This document shows positions 43,628 to 52,152 of a stretch of 64,000 nt of DNA, one piece after another. The position numbers and the translations under genes were made by a program. Source of the stretch: DATEPR01 sp036279295 (lineage in GTDB: Bacteria; Actinomycetota; Actinomycetes; Mycobacteriales; Pseudonocardiaceae); the NCBI GenBank assembly GCA_036279295.1, contig DASUJK010000076.1:4723-68722 (forward strand), written 5' to 3'. Below the pieces are notes generated by a model. It had not been told where the DNA came from. It ran no database searches and saw only the letters and a program-made list of their open reading frames with translations. Every line of letters begins with the position of its first letter. The first letter of the stretch is position 1.

Positions 43628-44826
43628 AACACTATGTACCCGGCCGCGTGCAGGGCCTCGGTGACCTGCGCTGAATGCTCGGCGCCCCGGGTCTCCAGGT
43701 CCAGGGCCACGTCCGCCTCACCCAGCCGGAGCGCGCTGGACACCCTGGAATGCTCGACGTCCAACACGTTCGCGCCCAGCTCGCCGAGGCGCTTGAGCAG
43801 GGCGGCCAGCGAGCCGGGCCGGTCGGGAATGCACAGCCGCAGCGCGAGATAGCGCCCGCCCGCCGTCATGCCGTGCTGGATGATCTGGGACAGCAGCACC
43901 GGGTCGACGTTGCCGCCGGACAACACCGCGACGATCGGGCCGGTGAACCGTTTCGGGTACTGCAACAGTGCGGCCACCGAGGCGGCACCGGCCGGTTCGA
44001 CGACGAGCTTGGCCCGTTCCAGGCACAGCAACACGGCCCTGGACAACGACTCCTCGGTGACCGTGACGACATCGTCCACCAGTTCGTCCACATGGGCGTA
44101 GCTCACGCGACCCGGCTCGCCGACCGCGATACCGTCGGCCATCGTCTGCAACTCGGTCAGCCGCACCGGGCCGCCCGCGGTGAGCGACGGCGGGAACGCG
44201 GCCGCCTGCTCGGCCTGCACCCCGATCACGCGGATGTCCGGTCGGACCGCCTTGATCGCGGCGGCCACCCCGCCGGCCAGGCCACCGCCGCCGGTGGGCA
44301 CGACCACCGTGGCCGCGTGCGGCAGCTGGTCCACGATTTCCAGCCCAAGAGTGCCCTGACCTGCGATGACATCGGGATGGTCGAACGGGTGGATGAACAC
44401 CGCTCCAGTGCGGTTGGCGTAGGACTGCGCCTCGGCGAGCGTCTCCTCGATGACCGTGCCGTACAGCCGCACGGAGGCCCCGTAGGCGCGGGTGGCGGCC
44501 AGTTTGGGCAACGGTACCTGGACCGGCATGAACACGGTCGACGTAATGTTCAGCGTCGTGGCGGCCAGTGCGACGCCCTGGGCATGGTTGCCGGCGCTGG
44601 CCGCGACCACTCCCCTGGCCCTGTCCGATCGGGACAAACCGTGAATGCGCACGTAGGCGCCCCTGATCTTGAACGAACCGGTGCGCTGGAGGTTTTCGCA
44701 CTTCAGGTAGACCTCGCCACCCTGTTGCGCGGACAACGTCCTGGAGTGTTCCATCGGCGTCTCCCGGATCACGCCGGCCAGCAGTTCGCGGGCGGCGTGG
44801 ATCCGGTCCACGGTGACCAGTTCCAT
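43615..44826 (-). CDS. ilvA: Threonine ammonia-lyase
   Basis: PLP enzyme of 403 residues making 2-oxobutanoate from threonine for isoleucine synthesis or breakdown. The PLP lysine is in TGSFKIRGAYVR, the phosphate-binding loop is PTGGGGLAGG and the C-terminal about 80 residues (ALRLCIPDRPGSLAALLKRL) form a single ACT-type domain. That size matches the short, often catabolic or weakly regulated class. The 3' end is embedded in a 17-bp tandem array. Confidence 0.94.
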   Translation of the reverse strand: MELVTVDRIHAARELLAGVIRETPMEHSRTLSAQQGGEVYLKCENLQRTGSFKIRGAYVRIHGLSRSDRARGVVAASAGNHAQGVALAATTLNITSTVFMPVQVPLPKLAATRAYGASVRLYGTVIEETLAEAQSYANRTGAVFIHPFDHPDVIAGQGTLGLEIVDQLPHAATVVVPTGGGGLAGGVAAAIKAVRPDIRVIGVQAEQAAAFPPSLTAGGPVRLTELQTMADGIAVGEPGRVSYAHVDELVDDVVTVTEESLSRAVLLCLERAKLVVEPAGAASVAALLQYPKRFTGPIVAVLSGGNVDPVLLSQIIQHGMTAGGRYLALRLCIPDRPGSLAALLKRLGELGANVLDVEHSRVSSALRLGEADVALDLETRGAEHSAQVTEALHAAGYIVLERR

Positions 44827-45021
44827 GGCGCGATCCTGTCACTTCGAACCATGGCTACCCAGAACTGGGCGTGCACTCAGGCCGGGCGGGGAGGGTACCC
44901 TCGGTACAGCGGTCCGTGTTCGGGCGAATGCCCCTCGTCAAGCAGTTCTTGGCAAGGCGGTACTGTGCCGAGTTCGATATCGGACGCCACCAGGCATACG
45001 TGGACTTCGGGAGGTCGTCGC

Positions 45022-45303
45022 ATGGCGCACGCGGCTCGTGTCGCCGGAGTGCTCCCCCTGCTCGGCGCTGTCGTCGCCGCTGGCGCACTCGCGGGCGCTG
45101 CGGTGTTCACCGTCAGCCAGGCTGCCTGCCCGAACCCCGGTCACTACGTCCAGCAGGGCGTCGCGCTGCACCTGGTCGGCGGCTGTGTCAGCCGTGAGGA
45201 ACTGGTGCCCGGCATCGGTGGCGCCGGCGAGCAGCAGGCCCAGGCGCCCGGTGTGGCAGCGCACGGCACCGGCGCGCTGCCACAGAACCAGAACCGCCCC
45301 TGA
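45022..45303 (+). CDS. Small membrane-anchored or secreted protein of unknown function
   Basis: Protein of 93 residues from ATG 45022 (GGGAGG about 7 nt upstream). One N-terminal hydrophobic segment (about 9-30, LPLLGAVVAAGALAGAAVFT) ends near AACPNPG; the rest is polar with two Cys (about 36 and 55) and a Gln/Ala/Pro-rich tail. The cysteines could form one disulphide outside the cell. The gene lies between divergent ilvA and convergent metB. Its stop starts a remarkable TGA-headed repeat. Confidence 0.6.
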   Translation: MAHAARVAGVLPLLGAVVAAGALAGAAVFTVSQAACPNPGHYVQQGVALHLVGGCVSREELVPGIGGAGEQQAQAPGVAAHGTGALPQNQNRP

Positions 45304-45355
45304 GCCAGAACCGCCTGAGCCAGAAACAGCCCTGACCCAGAACAGCCCTGACTCA
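45301..45355. repeat. 15-17-bp units each headed by TGA after the small gene
   Basis: The stop codon begins unit TGAGCCAGAACCGCC (45301-45315), followed by TGAGCCAGAAACAGCCC (45316-45332) and TGACCCAGAACAGCCC (45333-45348), then TGACTCA, which contains the metB stop on the other strand. The coding sequence just before the stop (CAGAACCGCCCC) is the tail of a further unit. Confidence 0.9.
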
Positions 45356-46519
45356 CCCGAGCGCTGCTCGCAGGTCCTCGATCAGGTCGTCGGCGTCCTC
45401 GATGCCGACCGACAGCCGGACCAGGTCAGCGGGCACTTCCAGCGCTGAATCGGCCGTGCTGGCGTGCGTCATCCGGCCAGGGTGCTCGATCAGCGACTCG
45501 ACCCCGCCCAGCGACTCGGCCAGCGTGAACAGCTTCGTCCGCGCACACACGTCCAGGGCGGCCTGCTCGCCTCCGGAAACGGTGAACGAAACCATGCCGC
45601 CGAACCGGCGCATCTGCTTCGCGGCCACCTCGTGGCCCGGATGGCCGGCCAGACCCGGGTAGCGCACGCCCGTCACCTTCGGGTGCGAGGTCAGGAACTC
45701 GACCACCCGTTCCGCATTGGTGCTGTGCTGTTCCATCCGCAGCGCCAGGGTCTTGAGGCCACGCAGCGTCAGCCACGCGTCGAACGGGCCCGGCATCGCG
45801 CCTGCCGCGTTGACGAGGAACTGCACCTGCTCGGTGAGTTCCTGTTCCGAAGTGATCAGTGCACCGCCGACGACGTCGGAGTGGCCGCCGATGTACTTGG
45901 TCGTCGAGTGCACGACGACGTCGGCACCGAGATCCAGCGGCTGCTGGAGGTACGGCGACGCGAACGTGTTGTCCACCACGAGTCGCGCGCCGACACCGTG
46001 TGCGACACCGGCCAGTGCTGCGATGTCGGCGATGTTCAGCAGCGGGTTGGTCGGTGTCTCACACCAGACCACCTTGGTGTTCGGCCGGCATGCTGCCCGT
46101 ACTGCGTCCACATCGGACACCGGGACCGGCGTGTGCTCGACGCCCCAGAGCCGCAATACCTTGTCCAGCAAGCGGAACGTGCCGCCGTAGGCATCGTCCG
46201 GAATGACCACGTGGTCCCCCGGCCGGCAGACCGCCCGCAGCAGCACGTCGGTGGCCGCCATGCCGGACGAGAACGATCGCGCGAACCGGCCGTTCTCCAG
46301 TGCGGCAAGGCATTCTTCCAGCGCCAACCGCGTCGGGTTGCCGGTCCGCGAATACTCGAAGCCCGACCGCAGGCCACCGACGCCATCCTGGGCATAGGTG
46401 GAGGTCGCGTGAATGGGCACGATCACCGAGCCGGTGACCGGATCCGGGTGCTGGCCGGCGTGAATCGCCCTGGTGGCGAAGCCGCCATGCGTCGCCTGCG
46501 GTGTGGTGCTGTCCGTCAT
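45353..46519 (-). CDS. metB: Cystathionine gamma-synthase
   Basis: Cys/Met-metabolism PLP enzyme of 388 residues. Motifs: RFARSFSSGMAATDVLL, VVWCETPTNPLL and the PLP lysine in VVHSTTKYIGGHSDVVGG. It joins O-succinyl- or O-acetylhomoserine with cysteine, or runs in reverse as a lyase; in this family the two are hard to separate by sequence. It lies near cbs, together forming a transsulfuration pair as in M. tuberculosis Rv1077-Rv1079. Confidence 0.93.
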   Translation of the reverse strand: MTDSTTPQATHGGFATRAIHAGQHPDPVTGSVIVPIHATSTYAQDGVGGLRSGFEYSRTGNPTRLALEECLAALENGRFARSFSSGMAATDVLLRAVCRPGDHVVIPDDAYGGTFRLLDKVLRLWGVEHTPVPVSDVDAVRAACRPNTKVVWCETPTNPLLNIADIAALAGVAHGVGARLVVDNTFASPYLQQPLDLGADVVVHSTTKYIGGHSDVVGGALITSEQELTEQVQFLVNAAGAMPGPFDAWLTLRGLKTLALRMEQHSTNAERVVEFLTSHPKVTGVRYPGLAGHPGHEVAAKQMRRFGGMVSFTVSGGEQAALDVCARTKLFTLAESLGGVESLIEHPGRMTHASTADSALEVPADLVRLSVGIEDADDLIEDLRAALG

Positions 46520-46587
46520 GGCGCCAGCCTACGTCGTCACTCCACTGACGACGTAGGCCGTGCCACGAGCCCTGGCCCCAACCTGTC

Positions 46588-47874
46588 CTAGCCCTGCCAG
46601 CCCTGCGGCGGTTGCTGCTGCGGTGGCTGACCGTAGCCACCCGGCTGCTGGAAACCGCCGGAACCCGGGCCCTGCTGGGGAAAACCACCCGTACCCGGCT
46701 GCTGGTACTGGCCGGGTTGCGGCTGCGCCTGCGGGTACTGGCCGGGCTGCTGGTAGCCCTGCGGCTGCTGCTGGGGCGCACCGTAGGGCTGCTGCTGGGC
46801 GTACGGATTCGGCTGCTGCTGCGCCGCGTACGGGTTGACCTGACCAAAACCGGCGACCTGGCCGTAACCGGTGCTGGCCACGGCGGGCAGCCCCAGGTAC
46901 TCGCGGGTCTGCGGGAAGAACGCCAGCGCACCGGCACCCGTCACCACGATGCCCGCGATCAGGTCGAAGACGATCCGGCCCGGCGACGCGTACTGGGCCA
47001 TGAAGATGATGGCGAACAGCAACAGCACCGCGCCACCGCCGAGGATGGCCCACTGGCCGATGAACTTCTTCAGGTACATCATCACCGCGCCTGCGACAGC
47101 GGCGGCACCACCGATGATCAGCAGGATGAAGTAGATCGTCGCCGCGGTCGGGATGCTGGTGTCCACGCCCTGCGTGAACTGGGCGCACTGCTGGGCCTCG
47201 GCCGCGGGCAGACCGGCGCACGGGTCGGCGCCACCGCTTGCCGCCGACCAGAACGTGATGGTCAGAATGGCAGCCAGCAGCCCCATCAGGGCCGTCACGC
47301 CGAGTACGGCCCAGTTCACCATCTGGGTGGTACTCGCGCCGACGCCGGCACCCGACTGACCAGGGGCGTAGCCGGGGTAGGCAGGCTGGCCGACGGGCTG
47401 GCCGTAGCCGGACTGCTGGCCGGGCTGGCCGTAACCGGGCTGCTGCCCGTAGCCGGGCTGCTGGAAGGCCTGCTGCTGGCCGTAGCCAGGGGCGCCGTAG
47501 CCGGGGCCGGGTTGCTGCTGGCCGTAGCCGGGCATGCCGGGCTGCTGCTGCGGTGGCTGCGGTGGCTGTTGCGGAGCCTGCTGGCCGCCCCAACCCGGGC
47601 CGGTCCAGCCCTGCTGGGCCGGCTGCTGCTGCGCGGCCGACGTGTACTGGCCGTAGTTGGGCATCGCCTGACCGGGCTGCACCACCTGGGTGGCGTCCGG
47701 CTGACCCGGCCGCACCACCTGGGTGGCGTCCGGGGCGGGATTGCTGCCGGTGCTCGGCTGGCCAGGCTGAACTACCTGGGTCGGTCCCGAGCCGGCCAGC
47801 GCCGGGTCACTGCTCTGCGGCGGTTGGCCACCACCCTGACCTGGCTGATTCTCGGGCGGCTGTGGAGAGCTCAT
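46588..47874 (-). CDS. Pro/Gln/Gly-rich membrane protein between metB and cbs
   Basis: Protein of 428 residues. About 165 residues of N-terminal low-complexity sequence contain repeated TQVVQPGQ/TQVVRPGQ units and YGQQPGYGQPGQQ-like runs; four transmembrane helices follow (about 175-205, 235-260, 265-285, 290-312); the last 110 residues are again PYAQQQPYG-type repeats. Its position corresponds to the proline-rich antigen gene (pra, Rv1078), but the membrane part does not look like an RDD domain, so it is at best a functional analogue. It may be a scaffold at the cell pole or wall; function unknown. Confidence 0.7.
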   Translation of the reverse strand: MSSPQPPENQPGQGGGQPPQSSDPALAGSGPTQVVQPGQPSTGSNPAPDATQVVRPGQPDATQVVQPGQAMPNYGQYTSAAQQQPAQQGWTGPGWGGQQAPQQPPQPPQQQPGMPGYGQQQPGPGYGAPGYGQQQAFQQPGYGQQPGYGQPGQQSGYGQPVGQPAYPGYAPGQSGAGVGASTTQMVNWAVLGVTALMGLLAAILTITFWSAASGGADPCAGLPAAEAQQCAQFTQGVDTSIPTAATIYFILLIIGGAAAVAGAVMMYLKKFIGQWAILGGGAVLLLFAIIFMAQYASPGRIVFDLIAGIVVTGAGALAFFPQTREYLGLPAVASTGYGQVAGFGQVNPYAAQQQPNPYAQQQPYGAPQQQPQGYQQPGQYPQAQPQPGQYQQPGTGGFPQQGPGSGGFQQPGGYGQPPQQQPPQGWQG

Positions 47875-47980
47875 CGGGTTTCCAACTCCCTAGGCTGGTG
47901 CGTCGGCGCAATACCGGCATACAGGTAGTCACCAACGCTAGACCATCCGCCGTGGTCGCGTGTGCATGACCGAAGGTTGA

Positions 47981-49351
47981 TCAACGGCCGGCCAGGAAGC
48001 CGAGCACGTCGTGTCGGGTGACGACGCCGGCCGGCTTGCCGTCCAGCAGCACCATCACGCAGTCGGCCTTGGACAACAGCGTCATCGCGGCACCGACCGG
48101 CTCGCCTGCGCCGATGGAGGGCAGCGGCGGCGACATGTGCCCCTCCACCCGGTCGGTCAGCTCGGCGTGCCCGGTGAACAGCGCTTCCAGCAGGTCGCGC
48201 TCGATCACGGCACCGGACACCTCGGCCGCCATCACCGGCGGCTCGGCGTTGACCACCGGCATCTGGGAGACACCGAACTCGCGCAGGATCGCGACGGCCT
48301 CGCCGACCGTCTCGTTGGGGTGCGTGTGCACCAGGTCGGGCAGCGTGCCGTCCTTGCGGCGCAACACATCGCCGACCGTGGCGCCCGACGAGTCGGGTGG
48401 CAGGAACCCGAACGAGGACATCCACTGGTCGTTGAACACCTTGGACAGGTAACCACGGCCGCCGTCGGGCAGCAGCACCACGACGACGTCGTCCGGGCCG
48501 AGCCGCTCGGCCAACCGCAGTGCCGCGGCGGCCGCCATGCCGCAGGAACCGCCGACCAGCAACGCTTCCTCGCGCGCCAGCCTCCGGGTCATCTCGAACG
48601 AGTCGGCATCGGACACCGCGATGATCTCGTCGCAGATGGTCCGGTCGTAGGTGGTCGGCCAGAAGTCCTCGCCGACGCCCTCGACCAGGTACGGCCGGCC
48701 GGAACCACCGGAGTACACGGAGCCCTCCGGGTCGGCGCCGATCACCTGGACCCGGCCGTCGCTGGCCTCCTTGAGGAACCGGCCGGTACCGCTGATGGTG
48801 CCGCCCGTGCCGACGCCCGCGACGAAGTGGGTGATCCGGCCCTCGGTCTGCTTCCACAGCTCAGGCCCGGTCGAGTGGTAGTGGCTGGCCGGGTTCTCCG
48901 GGTTCGCGTACTGGTTGGGTTTCCAGGCGCCGTCGATCTCGCGAACCAGCCGGTCGGACACGTTGTAGTAGGAACCGGGGTGCTCCGGTGGCACGGCGGT
49001 CGGGCAGACCACGACCTCGGCGCCGTACGCCTTGAGCACGTCCCGCTTGTCCTCGGAGACCTTGTCCGGGCACACGAACACACACTTGTAACCCTTGCGC
49101 TGGGCCACGATGGCCAGGCCGACACCGGTGTTGCCGGACGTGGGCTCGACGATCGTGCCGCCCGGCCGGAGCTCACCGGACCGCTCGGCTGCCTCCACCA
49201 TGCGGAGCGCGATCCGGTCCTTGACGCTCCCGCCCGGGTTGAAGTACTCGACCTTGGCCAGCACCAGCGGCGCCAGACCCTCAGTGACCGAGTTGAGCCG
49301 TACCAGGGGGGTGTCGCCCACCAGGTCGGCCATGTGTTCGGCGTACTCCAC
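47981..49351 (-). CDS. cbs: Cystathionine beta-synthase
   Basis: PLP enzyme of 456 residues joining serine and homocysteine. PLP lysine in FNPGGSVKDRIALRM (about 40), phosphate loop GVGTGGTISGTGRF, then a C-terminal pair of CBS domains (about 335-456) with PDLVHTHPNETVGEAV and SPPLPSIGAGEPVGAAM. There is no heme-binding N-terminus. GTG 49351 has GGAAGGA 7 nt upstream. An O-acetylserine sulfhydrylase-like activity cannot be excluded, but the CBS domains favour the assignment. Confidence 0.94.
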   Translation of the reverse strand: MEYAEHMADLVGDTPLVRLNSVTEGLAPLVLAKVEYFNPGGSVKDRIALRMVEAAERSGELRPGGTIVEPTSGNTGVGLAIVAQRKGYKCVFVCPDKVSEDKRDVLKAYGAEVVVCPTAVPPEHPGSYYNVSDRLVREIDGAWKPNQYANPENPASHYHSTGPELWKQTEGRITHFVAGVGTGGTISGTGRFLKEASDGRVQVIGADPEGSVYSGGSGRPYLVEGVGEDFWPTTYDRTICDEIIAVSDADSFEMTRRLAREEALLVGGSCGMAAAAALRLAERLGPDDVVVVLLPDGGRGYLSKVFNDQWMSSFGFLPPDSSGATVGDVLRRKDGTLPDLVHTHPNETVGEAVAILREFGVSQMPVVNAEPPVMAAEVSGAVIERDLLEALFTGHAELTDRVEGHMSPPLPSIGAGEPVGAAMTLLSKADCVMVLLDGKPAGVVTRHDVLGFLAGR

Positions 49352-49500
49352 CTCGGTGTCCTTCCGGGTTCGTGTGTCGGTGGGCCGCAGCGTACCCGCA
49401 GGTCGGGGTCGGCACCGGCGGCTAACCGATGTCGGCCGGGAAACGATCCACCTCTTACAAGGTGCTCTTTCGGGGGAGCGAGGGAACGAAGGGGCCTGCC

Positions 49501-49521
49501 GCTCAGTTGCATCAATTGAGC
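49501..49521. promoter_or_regulatory. Near-perfect inverted repeat upstream of the SGNH hydrolase
   Basis: GCTCAGTTG and CAATTGAGC pair at 8 of 9 positions around a 3-bp centre (CAT). It is 36-56 bp upstream of the hydrolase start in the 205-bp gap divergent from cbs. It could be an operator; the partner is unknown. Confidence 0.35.
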
Positions 49522-49556
49522 GGAGGTGCCGGGCCTTGCCTGGGGAGGTGGGTCGG

Positions 49557-50465
49557 ATGATCGGGTATCGCGGATTCCGGACCGCGGCTGTCGTGGCCGG
49601 AGCGGTCGGCGGACTGTCGGGGGCCGCGTTCGGGCTGCTGTCCGAGCAGGCGAAACGAGCGCGCACAGTGATCGGACTGCCGGAGTATCCGCCGTTCAAC
49701 GCGGATGGCGTGTACCTGCCGGACGGCTCCGGTCCACTGCCGTTCGGCACCGGTCCAGAGCCGTTGCGGTTCGCTGTGATCGGTGACTCGTCGGCGGCCG
49801 GTCTCGGCGTCGACCTGCCGGCCCAGCTGCCCGGCACGCTGCTGGCCGGTGGCCTGGCCGAGGAGGCACATCGGCCGGTGCTGCTCAGTACCTACGCGAT
49901 CAGCGGCTCGACCACGCGTGATCTCGGTGACCAGGTGGACCGCGCGCTGGCCGACCCGCCGACCGTCGCACTGGTCATCATCGGCGCCAACGACGTGACC
50001 GACCGGTTGTCCGTGCGCGACTCGGCACGGTTGCTCGGTGTGCAGCTGATGCGGCTGCGTGCGGCCGGCGTCAACGTCGTGGTGGGCACGTGCCCCGACC
50101 TCGGTGCGATCCGGCCGATCCCGCAGCCGTTACGTGAGGTGGCGCGGGTGTGGAGTCTGCTGTTGGCCAGGGCGCAGCGGGTGGCCGTGGAGCGGGCGGG
50201 CTGCATCCCGGTGTCGTTGGCCGCACTGTTGTCGCCGGAGTTCTTCGCGCGGCCGGAGGACCTGTTCAGCCCGGACAAGTTCCACCCGAACGCGGCCGGC
50301 TACGAGGCCGCTGCCGCGGTCCTGCTTGCGCCCGTGTGCACCGCTGCTGGGGTGTGGACGGCGGAGCGGGCCATGCGGTCGCAGCATGAGCAGGCCGAGC
50401 GGCGGTCGATGGCGGCCGCTCCGGCTCCGGTACTGCCGGCGGTGGGTCGATTGGCCACCGGCTGA
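49557..50465 (+). CDS. SGNH/GDSL-family hydrolase, probably exported
   Basis: Protein of 302 residues from ATG 49557 (GGGGAGG 8 nt upstream). An N-terminal hydrophobic stretch (about 9-28) may be a membrane anchor or signal. SGNH blocks: FAVIGDSSAAGLGVD (Ser), ISGSTTRDL with block II Gly, IIGANDVTD with Asn, and FHPNAAGYE with the catalytic His and preceding Asp in SPDKFHPN. It should hydrolyse an ester of a lipid or wall glycan. The C-terminal 40 residues are disordered. Rv1075c equivalent. Confidence 0.88.
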   Translation: MIGYRGFRTAAVVAGAVGGLSGAAFGLLSEQAKRARTVIGLPEYPPFNADGVYLPDGSGPLPFGTGPEPLRFAVIGDSSAAGLGVDLPAQLPGTLLAGGLAEEAHRPVLLSTYAISGSTTRDLGDQVDRALADPPTVALVIIGANDVTDRLSVRDSARLLGVQLMRLRAAGVNVVVGTCPDLGAIRPIPQPLREVARVWSLLLARAQRVAVERAGCIPVSLAALLSPEFFARPEDLFSPDKFHPNAAGYEAAAAVLLAPVCTAAGVWTAERAMRSQHEQAERRSMAAAPAPVLPAVGRLATG

Positions 50466-50481
50466 GCTCTCTCACCTCCTT

Positions 50482-50498
50482 ACCGAATCAGATTCGGT
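50482..50498. promoter_or_regulatory. 17-bp palindrome upstream of the thiolase
   Basis: ACCGAATC-A-GATTCGGT is a perfect palindrome 76-92 bp upstream of the thiolase start. It runs straight into TTGACA (50498-50503), which resembles a -35 element, although no well-spaced -10 is evident. Its form fits a TetR-type operator; no TetR gene is adjacent. Confidence 0.5.
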
Positions 50499-50573
50499 TG
50501 ACATCACATTCCCGGCGGGGCGGCGCGACACTATGGTCGGATGAGGTCCGCACCGACACGAGGGAGTGCCGTT

Positions 50574-51794
50574 ATGCCAGAGGCAGTGATCGTCTCCGCA
50601 GCCAGGTCGCCGATCGGTCGGGCGGGCAAGGGCTCGATGGTCAGCATCCGGCCGGACGATCTGGCTGTTCAGATCGTGCGGGCCGCGTTGGACAAGGTGC
50701 CCCAGCTCGACCCGGCCGACATCGACGACCTGATGCTCGGCTGTGGCCTGCCCGGTGGTGAGCAGGGCTTCAACATGGGACGGGTGCTCGCGGTGCTGCT
50801 CGGGTACGACAACATCCCCGGCTGCACGATCACCCGGTACTGCTCGTCCAGCTTGCAGACCAGCCGGATGGCGATGCACGCGATCAAGGCCGGCGAGGGT
50901 GACGTGTTCATCAGTGCCGGGGTGGAGACCGTGTCGCGGTTCGACAAGGGCAGCTCGGACTCGTGGCCGAACACGCACAACGCGCTGTTCGACGAGGCCA
51001 CCGCGCGGACGGTCTCGACCGCGGAGAGCGGCACCGACGAGTGGCACGACCCGCGCGAGGACAACACCATCCCCGACGTGTACATCGCGATGGGCCAGAC
51101 CGCGGAGAACCTCGCCCGGTTGAAGGGCATCTCGCGGCAGGAGATGGACGAGTTCGGTGTCCGGTCGCAGAACCTGGCGGAGAAGGCCATCGCGGCAGGC
51201 TTCTGGGCGCGGGAGATCACGCCGATCACGCTGCCGGATGGGACGGTGCTGTCCGCCGATGACGGCCCCCGGGCAGGTGTGACGTACGAGAAGACGTCGA
51301 CGTTGAAGCCGGTGTTCCGGCCGGACGGGCGTGTCACGGCTGGCAACTGCTGCCCGCTGAACGATGGCGCGGCGGCGCTGGTGATCATGTCCGACACGAA
51401 GGCCGCCGAGCTGGGAATCACGCCGCTGGCCCGGATCGTGTCGACCGGGGTCACCGGTCTGTCGCCGGAGATCATGGGGCTCGGGCCGGTGGAGGCGTCG
51501 AAGAAGGCGTTGGCGAAGGCCGGGATGTCGATCGGTGACATCGACCTGGTGGAGATCAACGAGGCATTCGCGGCGCAGGTGATCCCGTCGTACCAGGACC
51601 TGGGGATCGACATCGACCGGCTGAACGTGAACGGCGGCGCGATCGCGGTCGGCCACCCGTTCGGCATGACGGGCGCCCGGATCGCGACCACGCTGATCAA
51701 CTCGCTGCAGTTCCACGACAAGCAGTTCGGCCTGGAGACGATGTGTGTCGGCGGCGGGCAGGGCATGGCGATGGTGTTGGAACGCTTGAGTTGA
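50574..51794 (+). CDS. Acetyl-CoA C-acetyltransferase (thiolase)
   Basis: Thiolase of 406 residues from ATG 50574 (AGGGAG 7 nt upstream). Catalytic residues: acylated Cys in TRYCSSSLQT (about 92), His in VGHPFGMTGAR and second Cys in TMCVGGGQGMA; INEAFAAQ is also conserved. It works in fatty-acid degradation or acetoacetyl-CoA formation. Position after the SGNH hydrolase matches fadA3 (Rv1074c). A long GTCGAC-rich repeat follows its stop. Confidence 0.94.
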   Translation: MPEAVIVSAARSPIGRAGKGSMVSIRPDDLAVQIVRAALDKVPQLDPADIDDLMLGCGLPGGEQGFNMGRVLAVLLGYDNIPGCTITRYCSSSLQTSRMAMHAIKAGEGDVFISAGVETVSRFDKGSSDSWPNTHNALFDEATARTVSTAESGTDEWHDPREDNTIPDVYIAMGQTAENLARLKGISRQEMDEFGVRSQNLAEKAIAAGFWAREITPITLPDGTVLSADDGPRAGVTYEKTSTLKPVFRPDGRVTAGNCCPLNDGAAALVIMSDTKAAELGITPLARIVSTGVTGLSPEIMGLGPVEASKKALAKAGMSIGDIDLVEINEAFAAQVIPSYQDLGIDIDRLNVNGGAIAVGHPFGMTGARIATTLINSLQFHDKQFGLETMCVGGGQGMAMVLERLS

Positions 51795-51837
51795 TGTGAG
51801 GTGGGTGGGTGGCCGGGCCGAGGGCTCGGCCACCCCG

Positions 51838-52085
51838 CGCGAGTCGACCGTTCACGAGGGCGAGTCGACCCTTCCGGCGGGCGAGTCGACCACTCAGGCA
51901 CGTGTCGACCGTTGTCGCCGGGCGAGTCGACTCCTCGGGCACGTGTCGGCCGTTGCGGCCGGGCGAGTCGAACTCGGGCGGGTGTGTCGACCCATGTCGA
52001 CCGCGTGTCGACCGCATCTCGCGCGCGTGTCGACTGCTGGCCGTGTCGACCGCATCTCGTGCGCGTGTCGACCGCTGGCCGAGCC
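51838..52085. repeat. GTCGAC-centred degenerate repeat array
   Basis: About 250 bp with eleven exact GTCGAC hexamers and two near copies, mostly as CGAGTCGACC or CGTGTCGACC spaced about 16-27 bp, with variable G/C-rich fillers (for example CGGGCGAGTCGAC). It fills the spacer between the convergent thiolase and VOC genes. Unit length is irregular, unlike a CRISPR array. Frames through it are open but have no gene-like composition. Confidence 0.85.
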
Positions 52086-52152
52086 GCCGAGCATCGTCCG
52101 CGTGCGGGCTGCTCGTTGATGCGGCTCGACCCCCGGCTATACCCGCCACGAG

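Noticed and set aside
51838..52085. Possible CRISPR array
   Set aside because: Repeat cores are only 6-10 bp, spacing is irregular, spacers are similar to each other and there are no cas genes.
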